Positions 16,504 to 25,118 of a DNA stretch of 64,000 nt are shown here, in pieces (position 1 is the stretch's first letter; the number at the start of each line of letters is the position of its first letter). Source of the DNA: Rhodoplanes sp046000175 (GTDB lineage Bacteria; Pseudomonadota; Alphaproteobacteria; Rhizobiales; Xanthobacteraceae); the NCBI RefSeq assembly GCF_046000175.1, contig NZ_JBEOMB010000047.1, positions 39,487-103,486 on the forward strand, read 5' to 3'. Under the pieces are notes generated by a model, which worked only from the letters and a program-made list of their open reading frames with translations, did not search any database and had not been told where the DNA came from. Made by a program: the position numbers and the translations under genes.

Positions 16504-17373
16504 TCAGCCGTGGCGCGGCCGCACCACGCCCTCCTGCGCCACCGAGGCGACCAGCGTGCCATCCCGCGCGAAGATCAGGCCGCGGCCGAGCCCGCGCGCG
16601 CCGTGCGCGTTGGGGCTGTCCTGGCAGTAGAGCAGCCACTCGTCGGCCCGGAACGGCCGGTGGAACCACATCGCGTGGTCGAGGCTCGCCGCCATGATGT
16701 CCTTCTCGAACAGGGTGCGGCCGTGCGGGATCATCGAGGCGTCGAGCAGCAGCATGTCGGACGCATAGGCGAGCACGCAGCGGTGGATCGCCGGCTCGTC
16801 GGGCAGCCGCCCGGTGGTGCGGATCCACACATGGAAGCGGCCTTCCGGATGCGCCTTGCCGAGATAGCGCTCGAACTCGACCGGGCGCAGCTCGATCGGC
16901 CGCTCGCGCTCGTAATAGCCGCGCACCGGATCCGGCATCAGCGGCAGGATGCGCTCCTTCAGCTCGAGCTCGCTCGGCAGGTTCTCGGGGCCGGCCACGT
17001 CGGGCATCGCGAACTGATGCTCGAAGCCCTCCTCGGGGCGATGGAACGACACCATGGCGGAGTAGATCGGGCGGCCGTGCTGGATCGCGGTGACGCGCCG
17101 GGTCGTGTAGCTCTTGCCGTCGCGCAGCCGCTCGACCTCGTAGATGATCGGCACCTTGGGATCGCCGGCGAGCAGGAAGTAGGCGTGCAGCGAGTGCGGC
17201 GGCCGCTCGGCGATCTCGTCCACGGTGCGGCAGGCGGCGACCAGCGCCTGGCCGATCACCTGGCCGCCGAACACGCGCTGCCAGCCCGACTGCGGCGAGC
17301 GTCCGCGAAAGAGATTCACCTCGAGCGGCTCGAGATCGATGACGGACAGAAGGTGCTGGACGGCGGACGCCAT
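16504..17373 (-). CDS. tesB: Acyl-CoA thioesterase II
   Basis: This 289-residue enzyme has two hotdog domains. Landmarks are LEVNLFRGRSPQSGWQRVFGGQVIGQAL at the N-terminus, HSLHAYFLLAGDPKVPI, TRRVTAIQHGRPIYSAMVSFH, and near the C-terminus DHAMWFHRPFRADEWLLY with GRGLIFARDGTLVASVAQEG. It hydrolyses medium- and long-chain acyl-CoA to free acid and CoA in the cytoplasm. The ATG at 17371-17373 gives the usual TesB start; the upstream GTG-type extension is not needed. Confidence 0.96.
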   Translation of the reverse strand: MASAVQHLLSVIDLEPLEVNLFRGRSPQSGWQRVFGGQVIGQALVAACRTVDEIAERPPHSLHAYFLLAGDPKVPIIYEVERLRDGKSYTTRRVTAIQHGRPIYSAMVSFHRPEEGFEHQFAMPDVAGPENLPSELELKERILPLMPDPVRGYYERERPIELRPVEFERYLGKAHPEGRFHVWIRTTGRLPDEPAIHRCVLAYASDMLLLDASMIPHGRTLFEKDIMAASLDHAMWFHRPFRADEWLLYCQDSPNAHGARGLGRGLIFARDGTLVASVAQEGVVRPRHG

Positions 17374-17490
17374 GAGTTCACGACCTGTCGTTTCGCTGGG
17401 ATGTCGCAGTGACGCCGGCGCACCGCACAAAGTCAAGGCGCGGGTGTCGCGCCCGCTCGTGATCGCCGGCCCGCGAGAACAGTCGTTCTC

Positions 17491-17563
17491 TCGTCATCCC
17501 GGGGCGCGAACCGCAGGTTCGCGAGCCCGGGATCCATACCCCCGGTGGCGGTGGCTCACGAGA
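17491..17563. repeat. Family C intergenic palindromic repeat, copy 2
   Basis: It begins CGTCATCCCGGGGCGCGAAC, followed by GTTCGCGAGCCCGGGATCCATACCCCCGG and GTGGCTCACGAG. The left half is nearly the same as the copy at 15792, while the right half is missing. It lies in the divergent gap between tesB and the UbiH-family gene. Confidence 0.65.
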
Positions 17564-17669
17564 AACCGGGCGGGGCACAGGTCGCATGGCCGCCGCCGCA
17601 CCGGCGGTGCTATAGCTCGCGGCGGGATCGCGCCGGGGTGCCGGCGCGGCCGAAGCATGCGGTGACGAG

Positions 17670-18890
17670 ATGACGGTCGAACGAACCAATGTGGTGATCG
17701 CCGGCGGCGGCTTCGCCGGGCTGGCGCTGGCGCTGGCGCTGCGCCAGTCGCTCGGGCCGCGCTTCGGGGTGGTGGTCGCCGATCCGGCGGTGGCGCGGCC
17801 CGCCGTCGACGCGCGCGCCTCGGCGATCGCGGCGGCGACCCGGCGCATGCTGGAGACGCTCGGCGTGTGGCCCGCCGTGGCGGCGAGCGCCCAGGACATC
17901 CTCGACATGGTGATCACCGACAGCCGGCTCGACGACGCCGTGCGGCCGGTCTTCCTCACCTTCGCGGGCGAGGTGGCGCCCGGCGAGCCCTTCGCCCAGA
18001 TGGTCGAGAACGGCGTGCTGCTGAAGGCGCTGCTCGACCGCGCCAAGGTCGACGGCCTCGATCTGCGCGCCACCACCGTGACCGGCTACGAGACGACGGC
18101 GCAAGGCGTGACCGTCACGCTCGGCGACGGCGCCGTCGTGCAGGCGAGCCTGCTGGTCGCCGCCGATGGCGTGCGCTCGCGGCTGCGCGACCTCGCCGGC
18201 ATCACGGTGGTCGGCTGGGAGTACGGCCAGTCGGCGATCGTCACCACGGTGAAGCACGAGCGCGACCATGGCGGCCGCGCCACCGAGCATTTTCTTCCGG
18301 CCGGCCCCTTCGCGATTCTCCCGCTCACCGACAACCGCTCGTCGCTGGTCTGGGTCGAGGCGACCGAGGAGGCGAAGCGCATCGTCGCGCTGCCCGACGC
18401 CGACTTCCACGACGAGCTGGAGAAGCGCTTCGGCCTGCATCTCGGCGCGCTCGAAGCGGTCGGCCCGCGCCAGCACTATCCGCTCGGCCTCGGCGTCGCC
18501 CGCGCCTTCGTCGCCGATCGCCTCGCGCTGATTGGCGACGCCGCGCATCGCGTCCATCCGATCGCCGGGCAGGGGCTCAATCTGGGACTGCGCGATTCGG
18601 CGGCGCTCGCCGAGGCCGTGGCCGACGCGGCGCGGCTCGGCCTCGACATCGGCGGTCCCGACGTGCTGGAGCGCTACCAGCGCTGGCGGCGTTTCGACAC
18701 GATGACCATGGGCCTCGCCACCGACGGCCTCAACCGGCTGTTCTCCAACCGCTCCGACGTGCTGCGCCTGGTCCGCGACCTCGGCCTCGGCCTGGTCGAC
18801 CGCGCCCCGGTCCTCAAGCGCGTCTTCGTCCGCGAGGCCGCCGGCCTCTCCGGCGAGGTCCCGAAGCTCCTCAAGGGCGAGGCGCTGTAG
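17670..18890 (+). CDS. UbiH/UbiF/COQ6 family FAD-dependent hydroxylase
   Basis: This 406-residue flavoprotein monooxygenase probably hydroxylates the ring of a ubiquinone precursor. It has the FAD fingerprint VVIAGGGFAGLALALAL near the N-terminus, the family Arg block DARASAIAAATRRMLETLGVW, the DG motif LLVAADGVRSRLR, and the second FAD motif LALIGDAAHRVHPIAGQGLNLGLRD. The length is typical. Which ring position it modifies (UbiH, UbiF, UbiI or the alphaproteobacterial UbiL) cannot be told here, so no gene symbol is given. It stands alone between palindromic repeats. Confidence 0.92.
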   Translation: MTVERTNVVIAGGGFAGLALALALRQSLGPRFGVVVADPAVARPAVDARASAIAAATRRMLETLGVWPAVAASAQDILDMVITDSRLDDAVRPVFLTFAGEVAPGEPFAQMVENGVLLKALLDRAKVDGLDLRATTVTGYETTAQGVTVTLGDGAVVQASLLVAADGVRSRLRDLAGITVVGWEYGQSAIVTTVKHERDHGGRATEHFLPAGPFAILPLTDNRSSLVWVEATEEAKRIVALPDADFHDELEKRFGLHLGALEAVGPRQHYPLGLGVARAFVADRLALIGDAAHRVHPIAGQGLNLGLRDSAALAEAVADAARLGLDIGGPDVLERYQRWRRFDTMTMGLATDGLNRLFSNRSDVLRLVRDLGLGLVDRAPVLKRVFVREAAGLSGEVPKLLKGEAL

Positions 18891-18915
18891 GGACGGCGCG
18901 ACGTCCTCGGACTGG

Positions 18916-19004
18916 GTCATGGCCGGGCTCGTCCCGGCCATCCACGGCTTTGGACGTCACGCCGCAGGAAGGGCGTGGATGGCCGGCACAAGGCCGGCCA
19001 TGAC
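18916..19004. repeat. Family D intergenic palindromic repeat, copy 1
   Basis: The outer arms are GTCATGGCCGGGCTCGTCCC and GGCCGGCCATGAC, and the inner arms GGCCATCCACG and CGTGGATGGCCGG. A close copy lies at 55114. It fills the convergent gap between the hydroxylase and glutathione transferase genes. Confidence 0.75.
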
Positions 19005-19029
19005 GGAGGTGGGGGACGGACCGCCCCTG

Positions 19030-19656
19030 TCACACCATCGGAATCGAGGCGACGTGCTGCTGGAAGGCGGGGCGCAGGTCGATGGCGCCGTACCAGCGCT
19101 CGAGATTCGGCATCGCCGGCCGCTCGGGCACCAGCTCCAGGAAGCGCCGCGCCATGATGGCGAGCGGGATGTCGCCGTAGGAAAACGAGTCGCCGGCCAG
19201 ATAGGCCGACCGTCCCAGCGCCGCGTCGGCGATGCCGAAGGCCGCGATGCTCTTCTCCTTGCCGGCCGCGATCGCCGCCGCGTCGCGCTTCTCCTGCGGG
19301 GTGCGGACGAGCTGCCAGAACACAGGAAAGAGCGCCGGCCCGGCGACGCAGAGCTGCCAGTCCATCCATTGCCCGGCGCGGGCGCGGCCGCGCGCGTCGG
19401 CGGGCTCCAGCGGCTCCGGCCCGTGGATCGCGGCGAGGTGGCGGACGATGGCGTTCGACTCCCACAGCACGAAGCCGTCGTCGTCGCGCATCGTCGGGAT
19501 CAGGCCGTTGGGGTTGAGGGCCAGATAGTCCGGCTCCTTGTTGCCGCCGAACGGCCCGCCGAGATCGATGCGCTCGTGCGCGAGCCCGAGCTCGCCGATC
19601 GCCCACATCACCTTCTGCACGTTGGACGAGGTCGTGCGTCCCCAGATCGTCAGCAT
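19030..19656 (-). CDS. Glutathione S-transferase family protein
   Basis: The protein has 208 residues. The N-terminal thioredoxin-fold domain contains TTSSNVQKVMWAIGELGLAHE, where the Ser/Asn region is the likely glutathione-activating site. The cis-Pro block NPNGLIPTMRDDDGFVLWES ends with the glutathione-binding Glu-Ser. The all-helical C-terminal domain contains FSYGDIPLAIMARRFLELV with the N-capping box. It is cytoplasmic. The substrate is not predictable. Confidence 0.92.
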   Translation of the reverse strand: MLTIWGRTTSSNVQKVMWAIGELGLAHERIDLGGPFGGNKEPDYLALNPNGLIPTMRDDDGFVLWESNAIVRHLAAIHGPEPLEPADARGRARAGQWMDWQLCVAGPALFPVFWQLVRTPQEKRDAAAIAAGKEKSIAAFGIADAALGRSAYLAGDSFSYGDIPLAIMARRFLELVPERPAMPNLERWYGAIDLRPAFQQHVASIPMV

Positions 19657-19749
19657 TCTTGTCCCCCGGCGGCCGCGTAAGGCGATGGTCGGAGCCGCGC
19701 GACAGGGCGCGCCCCGGAATGATGGATTGGGGTCGCGGCGGGCCGCGAC

Positions 19750-19950
19750 TCAATCGAGGCGGCGGGCCTCGTCCACCAGCATGATCGGGATGCCGTCGCG
19801 GATCGGATAGGCGAGCCGGGCGGCCCGCGACACCAGCTCCTGGCGCTCGGCGTCGTATTCGAGCGGCCCCTTGGTCAGCGGGCAGACGAGGATTTCGAGG
19901 AGCTTCGGGTCGACGGCGCCGGCGGCGCGGTCGGAAGTCGTCGAGGTCAT
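19750..19950 (-). CDS. Trm112 family protein
   Basis: This 66-residue protein contains DPKLLEILVCPLTKGPLEYD followed by SRAARLAYPIRDGIPIMLVDEAR, the pattern of the YcaR/Trm112 zinc-ribbon-like family. Only one Cys (CPLTKGPL) remains, as is common in bacterial members, so a zinc site is unlikely. Eukaryotic Trm112 activates methyltransferases; the bacterial role is not settled. The ATG at 19948-19950 is chosen because the sequence above it loses the family match. It lies downstream of the LON-domain and thioredoxin-like genes on the same strand, probably as one unit. Confidence 0.9.
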   Translation of the reverse strand: MTSTTSDRAAGAVDPKLLEILVCPLTKGPLEYDAERQELVSRAARLAYPIRDGIPIMLVDEARRLD

Positions 19951-20101
19951 GCGGTCAATCCGTTCGTGAACGTCCGTCGCCGACCGAGATGGTCCGGAGC
20001 GACCGGACGGGCGGGGCACCATACTCTCGGGCTCGTGGAGCGCCAACGCCTCGGGGAGGTGCCGGGTTCCGTCGTGTGCCGTCGTCGGCGTCAGGCCCGG
20101 C

Positions 20102-20776
20102 TCACTGCAGCGGTGCGTCGCCCGAGTTGCGGCCCTTGGCCAGCTCGATCTCGGTGACGGCGACCAGGATCTCGGCCCGCGTCTTCAGGTCGGGCGCCTC
20201 CAGCAGGGCCTGCTTCTCGGCCGGCCCGTAGGGCGACATCATCGCCAGCGCGTTGACCAGCGCCTCGTTGGGGGCGCTCTCGATGCCGTCCCAGTCGGCC
20301 TTCAGCTTGTTGGCCTCGAGGAAGTCGCGCAGCGCCCGCAGGAGCGCGGCGCGGTCGACCGCCTTCTCGCCCTTGCGGGCGACGAAATCGTCGGCGAACG
20401 GCGCGTAGCTCACCAGGCACTGGCGGTAGGGCGTGTCGACGGCGAGCTCGTGCTCCAGCCGGAAGCGCGACACCCCGGTGAGCTGCAGCAGATAGCGGCC
20501 GTCGCCGCTCTCGGCGAACTGGGTGATGCGGCCGACGCAGCCGACCCGGAACAGGGTCGGCTTGTCCTCCGGACCCGGATGGGCGCTGTCCGGCTGGATC
20601 ATGCCGATCAGCCGGTGGCCGCTCCTGAGCGCGTCGTCGACCATCGCCAGATAGCGCGGCTCGAAGATGTTGAGCGGCATCTGGCCGCGCGGCAGCAGGA
20701 GCGCGCCCGGCAGCGGAAACACCGGCAGGGTCGAGGGCAGGTCCGCCGGGCCCCGATACGATGCGTTCATGGGCAT
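20102..20776 (-). CDS. LON peptidase N-terminal substrate-binding domain protein
   Basis: The protein has about 224 residues from the ATG at 20774-20776. It is a free-standing LON substrate-binding domain (LPVFPLPGALLLPRGQMPLNIFEPRY, then GRITQFAESGDGRYLLQLTGVSRF) with no ATPase or protease part. The C-terminal half is helical (LLRALRDFLEANKL, LVNALAMMSPYGPAEKQALL). Such proteins are widespread in alphaproteobacteria; a role in substrate selection or protein quality control is assumed, not shown. It is 62 bp downstream of the CnoX-like gene, and this pairing supports a protein-folding link. Confidence 0.92.
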   Translation of the reverse strand: MPMNASYRGPADLPSTLPVFPLPGALLLPRGQMPLNIFEPRYLAMVDDALRSGHRLIGMIQPDSAHPGPEDKPTLFRVGCVGRITQFAESGDGRYLLQLTGVSRFRLEHELAVDTPYRQCLVSYAPFADDFVARKGEKAVDRAALLRALRDFLEANKLKADWDGIESAPNEALVNALAMMSPYGPAEKQALLEAPDLKTRAEILVAVTEIELAKGRNSGDAPLQ

Positions 20777-20838
20777 GGCCGATCTCCGGGTCCGGTCCGG
20801 CGCGCCGGATCGACCGGCGGCGGACCGGGCGTGAACAC

Positions 20839-21762
20839 TCAGGCGAACAGGATCGAGGACAGGCGGCGGCGGCCCGAGACGGTCGACTCGTCGGTCGGAC
20901 CCCAGGCCTCGAACAGCTGGACGAGCTGCTTGCGGGCGCCGTCGTCGTTCCACTTGCGGTCGCGCCGGACGATCTCCAGGAGATGGTCGACCGTCTCGGC
21001 CTTGCGGCCCTTGGCGGCGAGCGCGAGAGCCAGGTCGTAGCGCGCCTGATGGTCGAGCGGATCGGCCGCGACCTTCTTCTCCAGCTCGACCAGCGGCCCG
21101 AGGGCGGCGGCCTGCTCGGCGACCTCGAGGGCGGCCGCGGCGGCGGCGACCGGCGGCTGGGCGCGCTTGCCCTCCGGCACCATGGCCAGCGTCTGCCGGG
21201 CCTGGTCGAGCGCGCCGGTCTCGACATAGCAGCGCACCAGGCCGGCCATGGCGTGCAGGTTCTCGGGATCGTGCTGCAGCACCTGGGCGTAGATCTGCGC
21301 GGCCGAGCCGGCGTCGCCGTCGACCAGGGCGGCGTCGGCCGCCTCCAGGGCCTCGGCGACCGGGTCGCCCTCGGGCGCCGCGCGGCCGCGGGTCAGCCGG
21401 TCCAGGAAGGCGACGATCTGGCTCTCGGGAAGCGCGCCCATGAAGCCGTCGGCGATGCGGCCGTCGGCGAAGGCCAGCACGGCCGGGATCGACTGGATGC
21501 CGAGCTGCTGCTGGAGCTGCTGGAACACGGCGCGATGCTGCTCGATGTTCAGCTTGACCAGCTTCACCTTGCCGCGGGCCGCCTTGACCAGCTTCTCCAG
21601 CACCGGCGTGAGCTGCTTGCAGGGCTGGCACCAGTCGGCCCAGAGGTCGAGGAGCACGGGCTGCCGGCGCGACTCCTCGATCACGTCCTTGGCGAATTCT
21701 TGCGTGGTCGTGTCCTTGATGAGCCCGTCCGCGGCCACCGCCGCCCCGCCGTCCTGAAGCAT
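20839..21762 (-). CDS. Thioredoxin-like co-chaperone (CnoX/YbbN type)
   Basis: The protein has 307 residues: a thioredoxin domain (about 15-125) with the active site WADWCQPCKQLTP and a cis-Pro loop GIQSIPAVLAF, followed by TPR-like helical repeats (about 140-300; QIYAQVLQHDPENLHAMAGLVRC and LDHQARYDLALALAAKG). In CnoX proteins this layout holds unfolded clients and passes them to GroEL or DnaK while protecting Cys residues. Both Cys of the CxxC are kept, with Gln in place of the usual Gly. The ATG at 21760-21762 has AAGGA eight bases upstream, so it is preferred over an ATG at 21831. Confidence 0.92.
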   Translation of the reverse strand: MLQDGGAAVAADGLIKDTTTQEFAKDVIEESRRQPVLLDLWADWCQPCKQLTPVLEKLVKAARGKVKLVKLNIEQHRAVFQQLQQQLGIQSIPAVLAFADGRIADGFMGALPESQIVAFLDRLTRGRAAPEGDPVAEALEAADAALVDGDAGSAAQIYAQVLQHDPENLHAMAGLVRCYVETGALDQARQTLAMVPEGKRAQPPVAAAAAALEVAEQAAALGPLVELEKKVAADPLDHQARYDLALALAAKGRKAETVDHLLEIVRRDRKWNDDGARKQLVQLFEAWGPTDESTVSGRRRLSSILFA

Positions 21763-21876
21763 CTGGAGTGTCCTTGTATCCGGGTGCCGCCGCCCCCATC
21801 GAGCGACTAGATGGGGAAGCACGGAACTCATTGCAATCGCGTCGTCAACGGGGCGCGTCGTCGATGTGGCGCGGCG

Positions 21877-22419
21877 TCAATCCGGCGAGGCGCCGCCCGA
21901 GACCGTGAGGCGGCGTGGCTCGTGACCCGTGTGGCGCAGGAAGCGCAGGAGGTCGGCGGGCGCGATCGCCGTCGTCATGGTGTTGACCAGCGGATGATAG
22001 TTGAGCGGATCGTGCGCCAGCATGGGCTCGTCCAGCACGACGGTGACCCGCAGGGCGGTGTCGTTGATGACGGCGAACGGGGTCACCGAGCCGGGCGTCA
22101 CCCCGAGGACCTCCTGCATGAGCTCGGCCGAGCCGAACGAGAGCCGGCCGGCCGACGATTCACCGGACGAGAGCCGCCGGTGCAGGCCCTTGAGGTCGAT
22201 CACGGCGTCTTCGAGCGCCACCACCAAGTACAGCGTGCCCCGCTTGTCCTTGAGAAACAAGTTTTTCGTGTGCCCGCCCGGGATCGTGCCGCGCAGCGCC
22301 TGCGATTCCTCGACCGTGAACAGGGGCGGGTGCGACACGGTGCGGTGGGCGACGCCGAGCCGGTCGAGGCAGGCGAACAGGTCGTCGGGGGTGGCGGGGC
22401 GGGGGAGGGCGAGCGTCAT
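21877..22419 (-). CDS. Prolyl-tRNA deacylase (YbaK/ProX editing domain)
   Basis: This 180-residue free-standing editing domain clears mischarged tRNA-Pro. Family signs are HPPLFTVEESQALRGTIPGGHTKNLFLKDKRG, with the catalytic Lys of the TKNLFLKD block, and SFGSAELMQEVLGVTPGSVTPFAVIND. The later DEPMLAHDPLNYHPLVNTMTTAI is typical of the PrdX/ProXp-ala group rather than Cys-tRNA-specific YbaK. The ATG at 22417-22419 gives the family length. It is separated by 114 bp from the CnoX-like gene on the same strand. Confidence 0.92.
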   Translation of the reverse strand: MTLALPRPATPDDLFACLDRLGVAHRTVSHPPLFTVEESQALRGTIPGGHTKNLFLKDKRGTLYLVVALEDAVIDLKGLHRRLSSGESSAGRLSFGSAELMQEVLGVTPGSVTPFAVINDTALRVTVVLDEPMLAHDPLNYHPLVNTMTTAIAPADLLRFLRHTGHEPRRLTVSGGASPD

Positions 22420-22611
22420 GGCGGGCGAACGGGGTCCAGGTCGGGCGGCGGCACTGGACCTGCCGGACGCTCCGGCGTCAACCCTGCAGGCCATGCGGGG
22501 CGGCTCCGCGGACCGCACGACGCGGATCTGGAATTCCGGAGCGTCGGGACGGTTGCCAAGCGATCCGAGTTTGGGTAGAGAAGCGCTCCGGCGGCGCTGC
22601 CGCCCACGGAT

Positions 22612-22686
22612 GCGGGTGTAGCTCAGGGGTAGAGCACAACCTTGCCAAGGTTGGGGTCGAGGGTTCGAATCCCTTCGCCCGCTCCA
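22612..22686 (+). tRNA. tRNA-Gly (anticodon GCC)
   Basis: This is a complete cloverleaf: acceptor GCGGGTG / CGCCCGC, D arm GCTCAGGGGTAGAGC, anticodon stem CAACC / GGTTG with loop TTGCCAA (GCC), T arm GAGGGTTCGAATCCCTT, discriminator T and an encoded CCA. Confidence 0.97.
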
Positions 22687-22692
22687 GTTCTC

Positions 22693-22717
22693 CCGGGTGC
22701 GATTCACCCGGTTCTTT
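22693..22717 (+). terminator. Hairpin after tRNA-Gly
   Basis: The stem CCGGGTG / CACCCGG with a 5-base loop is followed by TTCTTT. It starts seven bases after the tRNA CCA end, in the right place to stop tRNA transcription. Confidence 0.5.
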
Positions 22718-22762
22718 CGGAAAAGCCGATTTAAAGACATCCATTGCACCGGGACGACCGCA

Positions 22763-22963
22763 ATGTTTCGTGTGTTGTTGCGATCCTTGAAGTCTCCCGC
22801 CGGCTCCTCCGATCCTGTCGCCGGCCGCTGCAAGACCGCCCCGCTCTTCGTCCCGTCCTATCGCAGCAGCGGTTCGATCCGCATCAACGCGCGCCCCTCC
22901 CGGCCGGCGCTCGCGCGCCGCCGTCTCGGCCGCCTGATCGAGATCCGCCGCCGGGCGAGCTGA
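22763..22963 (+). CDS. Possible small basic protein, unknown
   Basis: This is a 66-residue frame from the ATG at 22763. It is rich in Arg and Ser (LARRRLGRLIEIRRRAS at the end). No family is recognised, and the ribosome-binding site is weak. The 450-bp gap between tRNA-Gly and ggt otherwise holds the tRNA hairpin and a palindromic repeat. It may be chance. Confidence 0.3.
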   Translation: MFRVLLRSLKSPAGSSDPVAGRCKTAPLFVPSYRSSGSIRINARPSRPALARRRLGRLIEIRRRAS

Positions 22964-22989
22964 GCGGCCGTTCCCCATCGCCAACGCCC

Positions 22990-23112
22990 GTCGTTCCGGG
23001 TCGGCGCGTCAGCGCCGAGCCCGGAACCCATAGCCCCTGTCTGCCGTGAGCCGCCGGCACCGAGGAGTATGGATCCCGGGTTCGCGAACCTCCGGTTCGC
23101 GCCCCGGGATGA
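22990..23112. repeat. Family C intergenic palindromic repeat, copy 3
   Basis: It opens GTCGTTCCGGGTCGGCG, has GTGAGCCGCCGGCACCGAGG in the middle, and ends with TATGGATCCCGGGTTCGCG and GCGCCCCGGGATGAC. The arms pair over the full length. It lies just downstream of the ggt stop codon. Confidence 0.7.
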
Positions 23113-23136
23113 CCGGCGTTTGGACTGGCGATCGAC

Positions 23137-24867
23137 TCACTCCGCCGCCGCCCCGGCCCCCCGTGCCCGCCGGTCGGCGACGCCGACGACGCCCTCCGGC
23201 GTGACCACGATGGTGTGGGCCGAGCCCGAGGTGGCCCCGACCTCGATCCTGTGGCCCAGGGCGGCGAGCGCCTGGGCGGTCGCGGGCGGAATCGCCCGCT
23301 CGAGCAGGAGCACGTCAGGCCGCCACTGGTGATGGACGCGCGGCGCCGCGACGGCGGCGGCCGGCGACAGGCCGAAGTCGACCCGTCCGAGAATCACCTG
23401 CAGCACGGCCGAGATGATCCGGCTTCCGCCAGGCGCGCCGGTGACCAGCACGGTCTTTCCGTCCTTCAGGACAATAGCCGGCGTCATCGAGGACAGCGGC
23501 CGCTTGCCCGGGGCGGGCGCATTGGCGGCGCTGCCGATCAGCCCGAATGCGTTCGGCGCGCCCGGCTTGGCGGAAAAATCGTCCATGGTGTTGTTGAGCA
23601 GCACGCCGGTGCCGTCGGCGACCAGACCCATGCCGTAGTTGAAGTTGAGCGACGTGGTGAGCGCCACGGCGTTGCCGTCGCGGTCGACGACCGAAAGATG
23701 CGTCGTGTTGGCGCCGCCGCCGCCGAGCGCCGGGCTGTCCGGCCGGATCGTCGCGGCGGGCCGCGCCTTGCCCGGATCGATGCCGCGGCGCAGCTCGGCC
23801 GCGTAGTCCTTGGACAGGAGCTGGCCCAGCGGCACGTCGACCTGGTCGGCGTCGCCCAGGAACGCCGCGCGGTCCGCATAGGCGAGCTTCATGGCCTCGA
23901 CGACGAGATGCAGGGCGGCCGGGGAGCCGGCGCCGAGCGCCTTCAGGTCGTAGCCTTCCAGGATGTTGAGCATCTCGATCAGATGCACGCCTCCCGAGGA
24001 CGGCGGCGGCATCGAGAGCACCTCGTAGCCCCGATAGGTGCCGCGCACCGGCGGCCGCACCACGGCGCGGTAGCCGGCGAGATCCTCGGCCGTCAGGATT
24101 CCGCCCGCGGCCTTCACGGTGGCGGCGATCTTGTCCGCGACCGGGCCGCGATAGAAGCCGTCCGGCCCCTCGGCGGCGATTCGCCCGAGCGTGTCGGCGA
24201 GGTCCGGCTGCTTCAACAGTGCGCCCTCGGCCGGCGCCTTGCCGCCGGGAAGAAAGACCTTGGCCGACGACGGCCACTGGCCGAGCCGCCGCTCGGCGAG
24301 CGTCAGCGTCTCGAACAGGTCGCCCGTCACCGGCACGCCGTCGCGCGCCAGCCGCACGGCCGGCTCGATCAGCGCGGCGAGCGACAGCTTGCCCGACCCG
24401 TACGTCTCGTGCGCCAGCGCCAGGCCGGCGACGCTGCCCGGCACCGCGATGGCGCTGGCGCTGAACCGCGCCTTCAGCGGGTCGGCATTGCCGGCCGCGT
24501 CCAGGAACATGGTTGCCGTCGCCGCCGCCGGCGCTGTCTCGCGGAAATCGATCGTGACGGCCTCGCCGCCGGCCCGGTGCAGCACCAGGAACCCGCCGCC
24601 GCCGAGATTGCCGGCGCGCGGCAGCGTCACGGCGAGCGCGAAGGCGGTGGCGACGGCGGCATCGACGGCGTTGCCGCCGCGCGCCAGCACGGCGGCGCCG
24701 ATGCGGCTCGCCTGCGCCTCCTGGCTGGCCACCATGCCGTGCCGGCCCGTGACGGCGCTGGCATCGATCTCGCCGGTGCTGGGCGAGACGTCGGTCGCCT
24801 GCTGGGCGGCGGCGGGTGGGGCAGCCGCGAGGACGAGCGACACGAGGAGCACGAGCAGGAGACGCAT
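23137..24867 (-). CDS. ggt: Gamma-glutamyltransferase
   Basis: This 576-residue N-terminal nucleophile hydrolase is exported to the periplasm (signal peptide MRLLLVLLVSLVLAAAPPAAA). It cleaves gamma-glutamyl bonds of glutathione and related peptides, and matures by self-cleavage before the catalytic Thr in GGGANTTHLSVVDRDGNAV. Other family blocks are ARGGNAVDAAVATAFALAV, GNLGGGGFLVLH, SMPPPSSGGVHLIEMLN, NNTMDDFS and SSMTPAIVLKDGK. The ATG at 24865-24867 opens the signal peptide; further upstream sequence is shadow. It is divergent from gdhB, with about 250 bp between them. Confidence 0.96.
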   Translation of the reverse strand: MRLLLVLLVSLVLAAAPPAAAQQATDVSPSTGEIDASAVTGRHGMVASQEAQASRIGAAVLARGGNAVDAAVATAFALAVTLPRAGNLGGGGFLVLHRAGGEAVTIDFRETAPAAATATMFLDAAGNADPLKARFSASAIAVPGSVAGLALAHETYGSGKLSLAALIEPAVRLARDGVPVTGDLFETLTLAERRLGQWPSSAKVFLPGGKAPAEGALLKQPDLADTLGRIAAEGPDGFYRGPVADKIAATVKAAGGILTAEDLAGYRAVVRPPVRGTYRGYEVLSMPPPSSGGVHLIEMLNILEGYDLKALGAGSPAALHLVVEAMKLAYADRAAFLGDADQVDVPLGQLLSKDYAAELRRGIDPGKARPAATIRPDSPALGGGGANTTHLSVVDRDGNAVALTTSLNFNYGMGLVADGTGVLLNNTMDDFSAKPGAPNAFGLIGSAANAPAPGKRPLSSMTPAIVLKDGKTVLVTGAPGGSRIISAVLQVILGRVDFGLSPAAAVAAPRVHHQWRPDVLLLERAIPPATAQALAALGHRIEVGATSGSAHTIVVTPEGVVGVADRRARGAGAAAE

Positions 24868-25118
24868 GGGATGGATCGGCCTTTTCGGACGGGCGTTGGA
24901 GGCAGGACAATGCCCGATATGGGTCGCCGAGGGGCGAAATGCCCGACCGGCATGGCCCCGTTCCCGACTTGGCCGGGGATCGCGTCGCGCGCGTGAGGCC
25001 GACCCCCGGCCGGCGCAAGTCCGATCTGCATACGTAATCGGCACTCTGCCGTCATCGTGTGCAGAGGATTATGTGGGAACCGGCTCGACATGCGGGCCGA
25101 TGTCGCGAGGAGCACGCC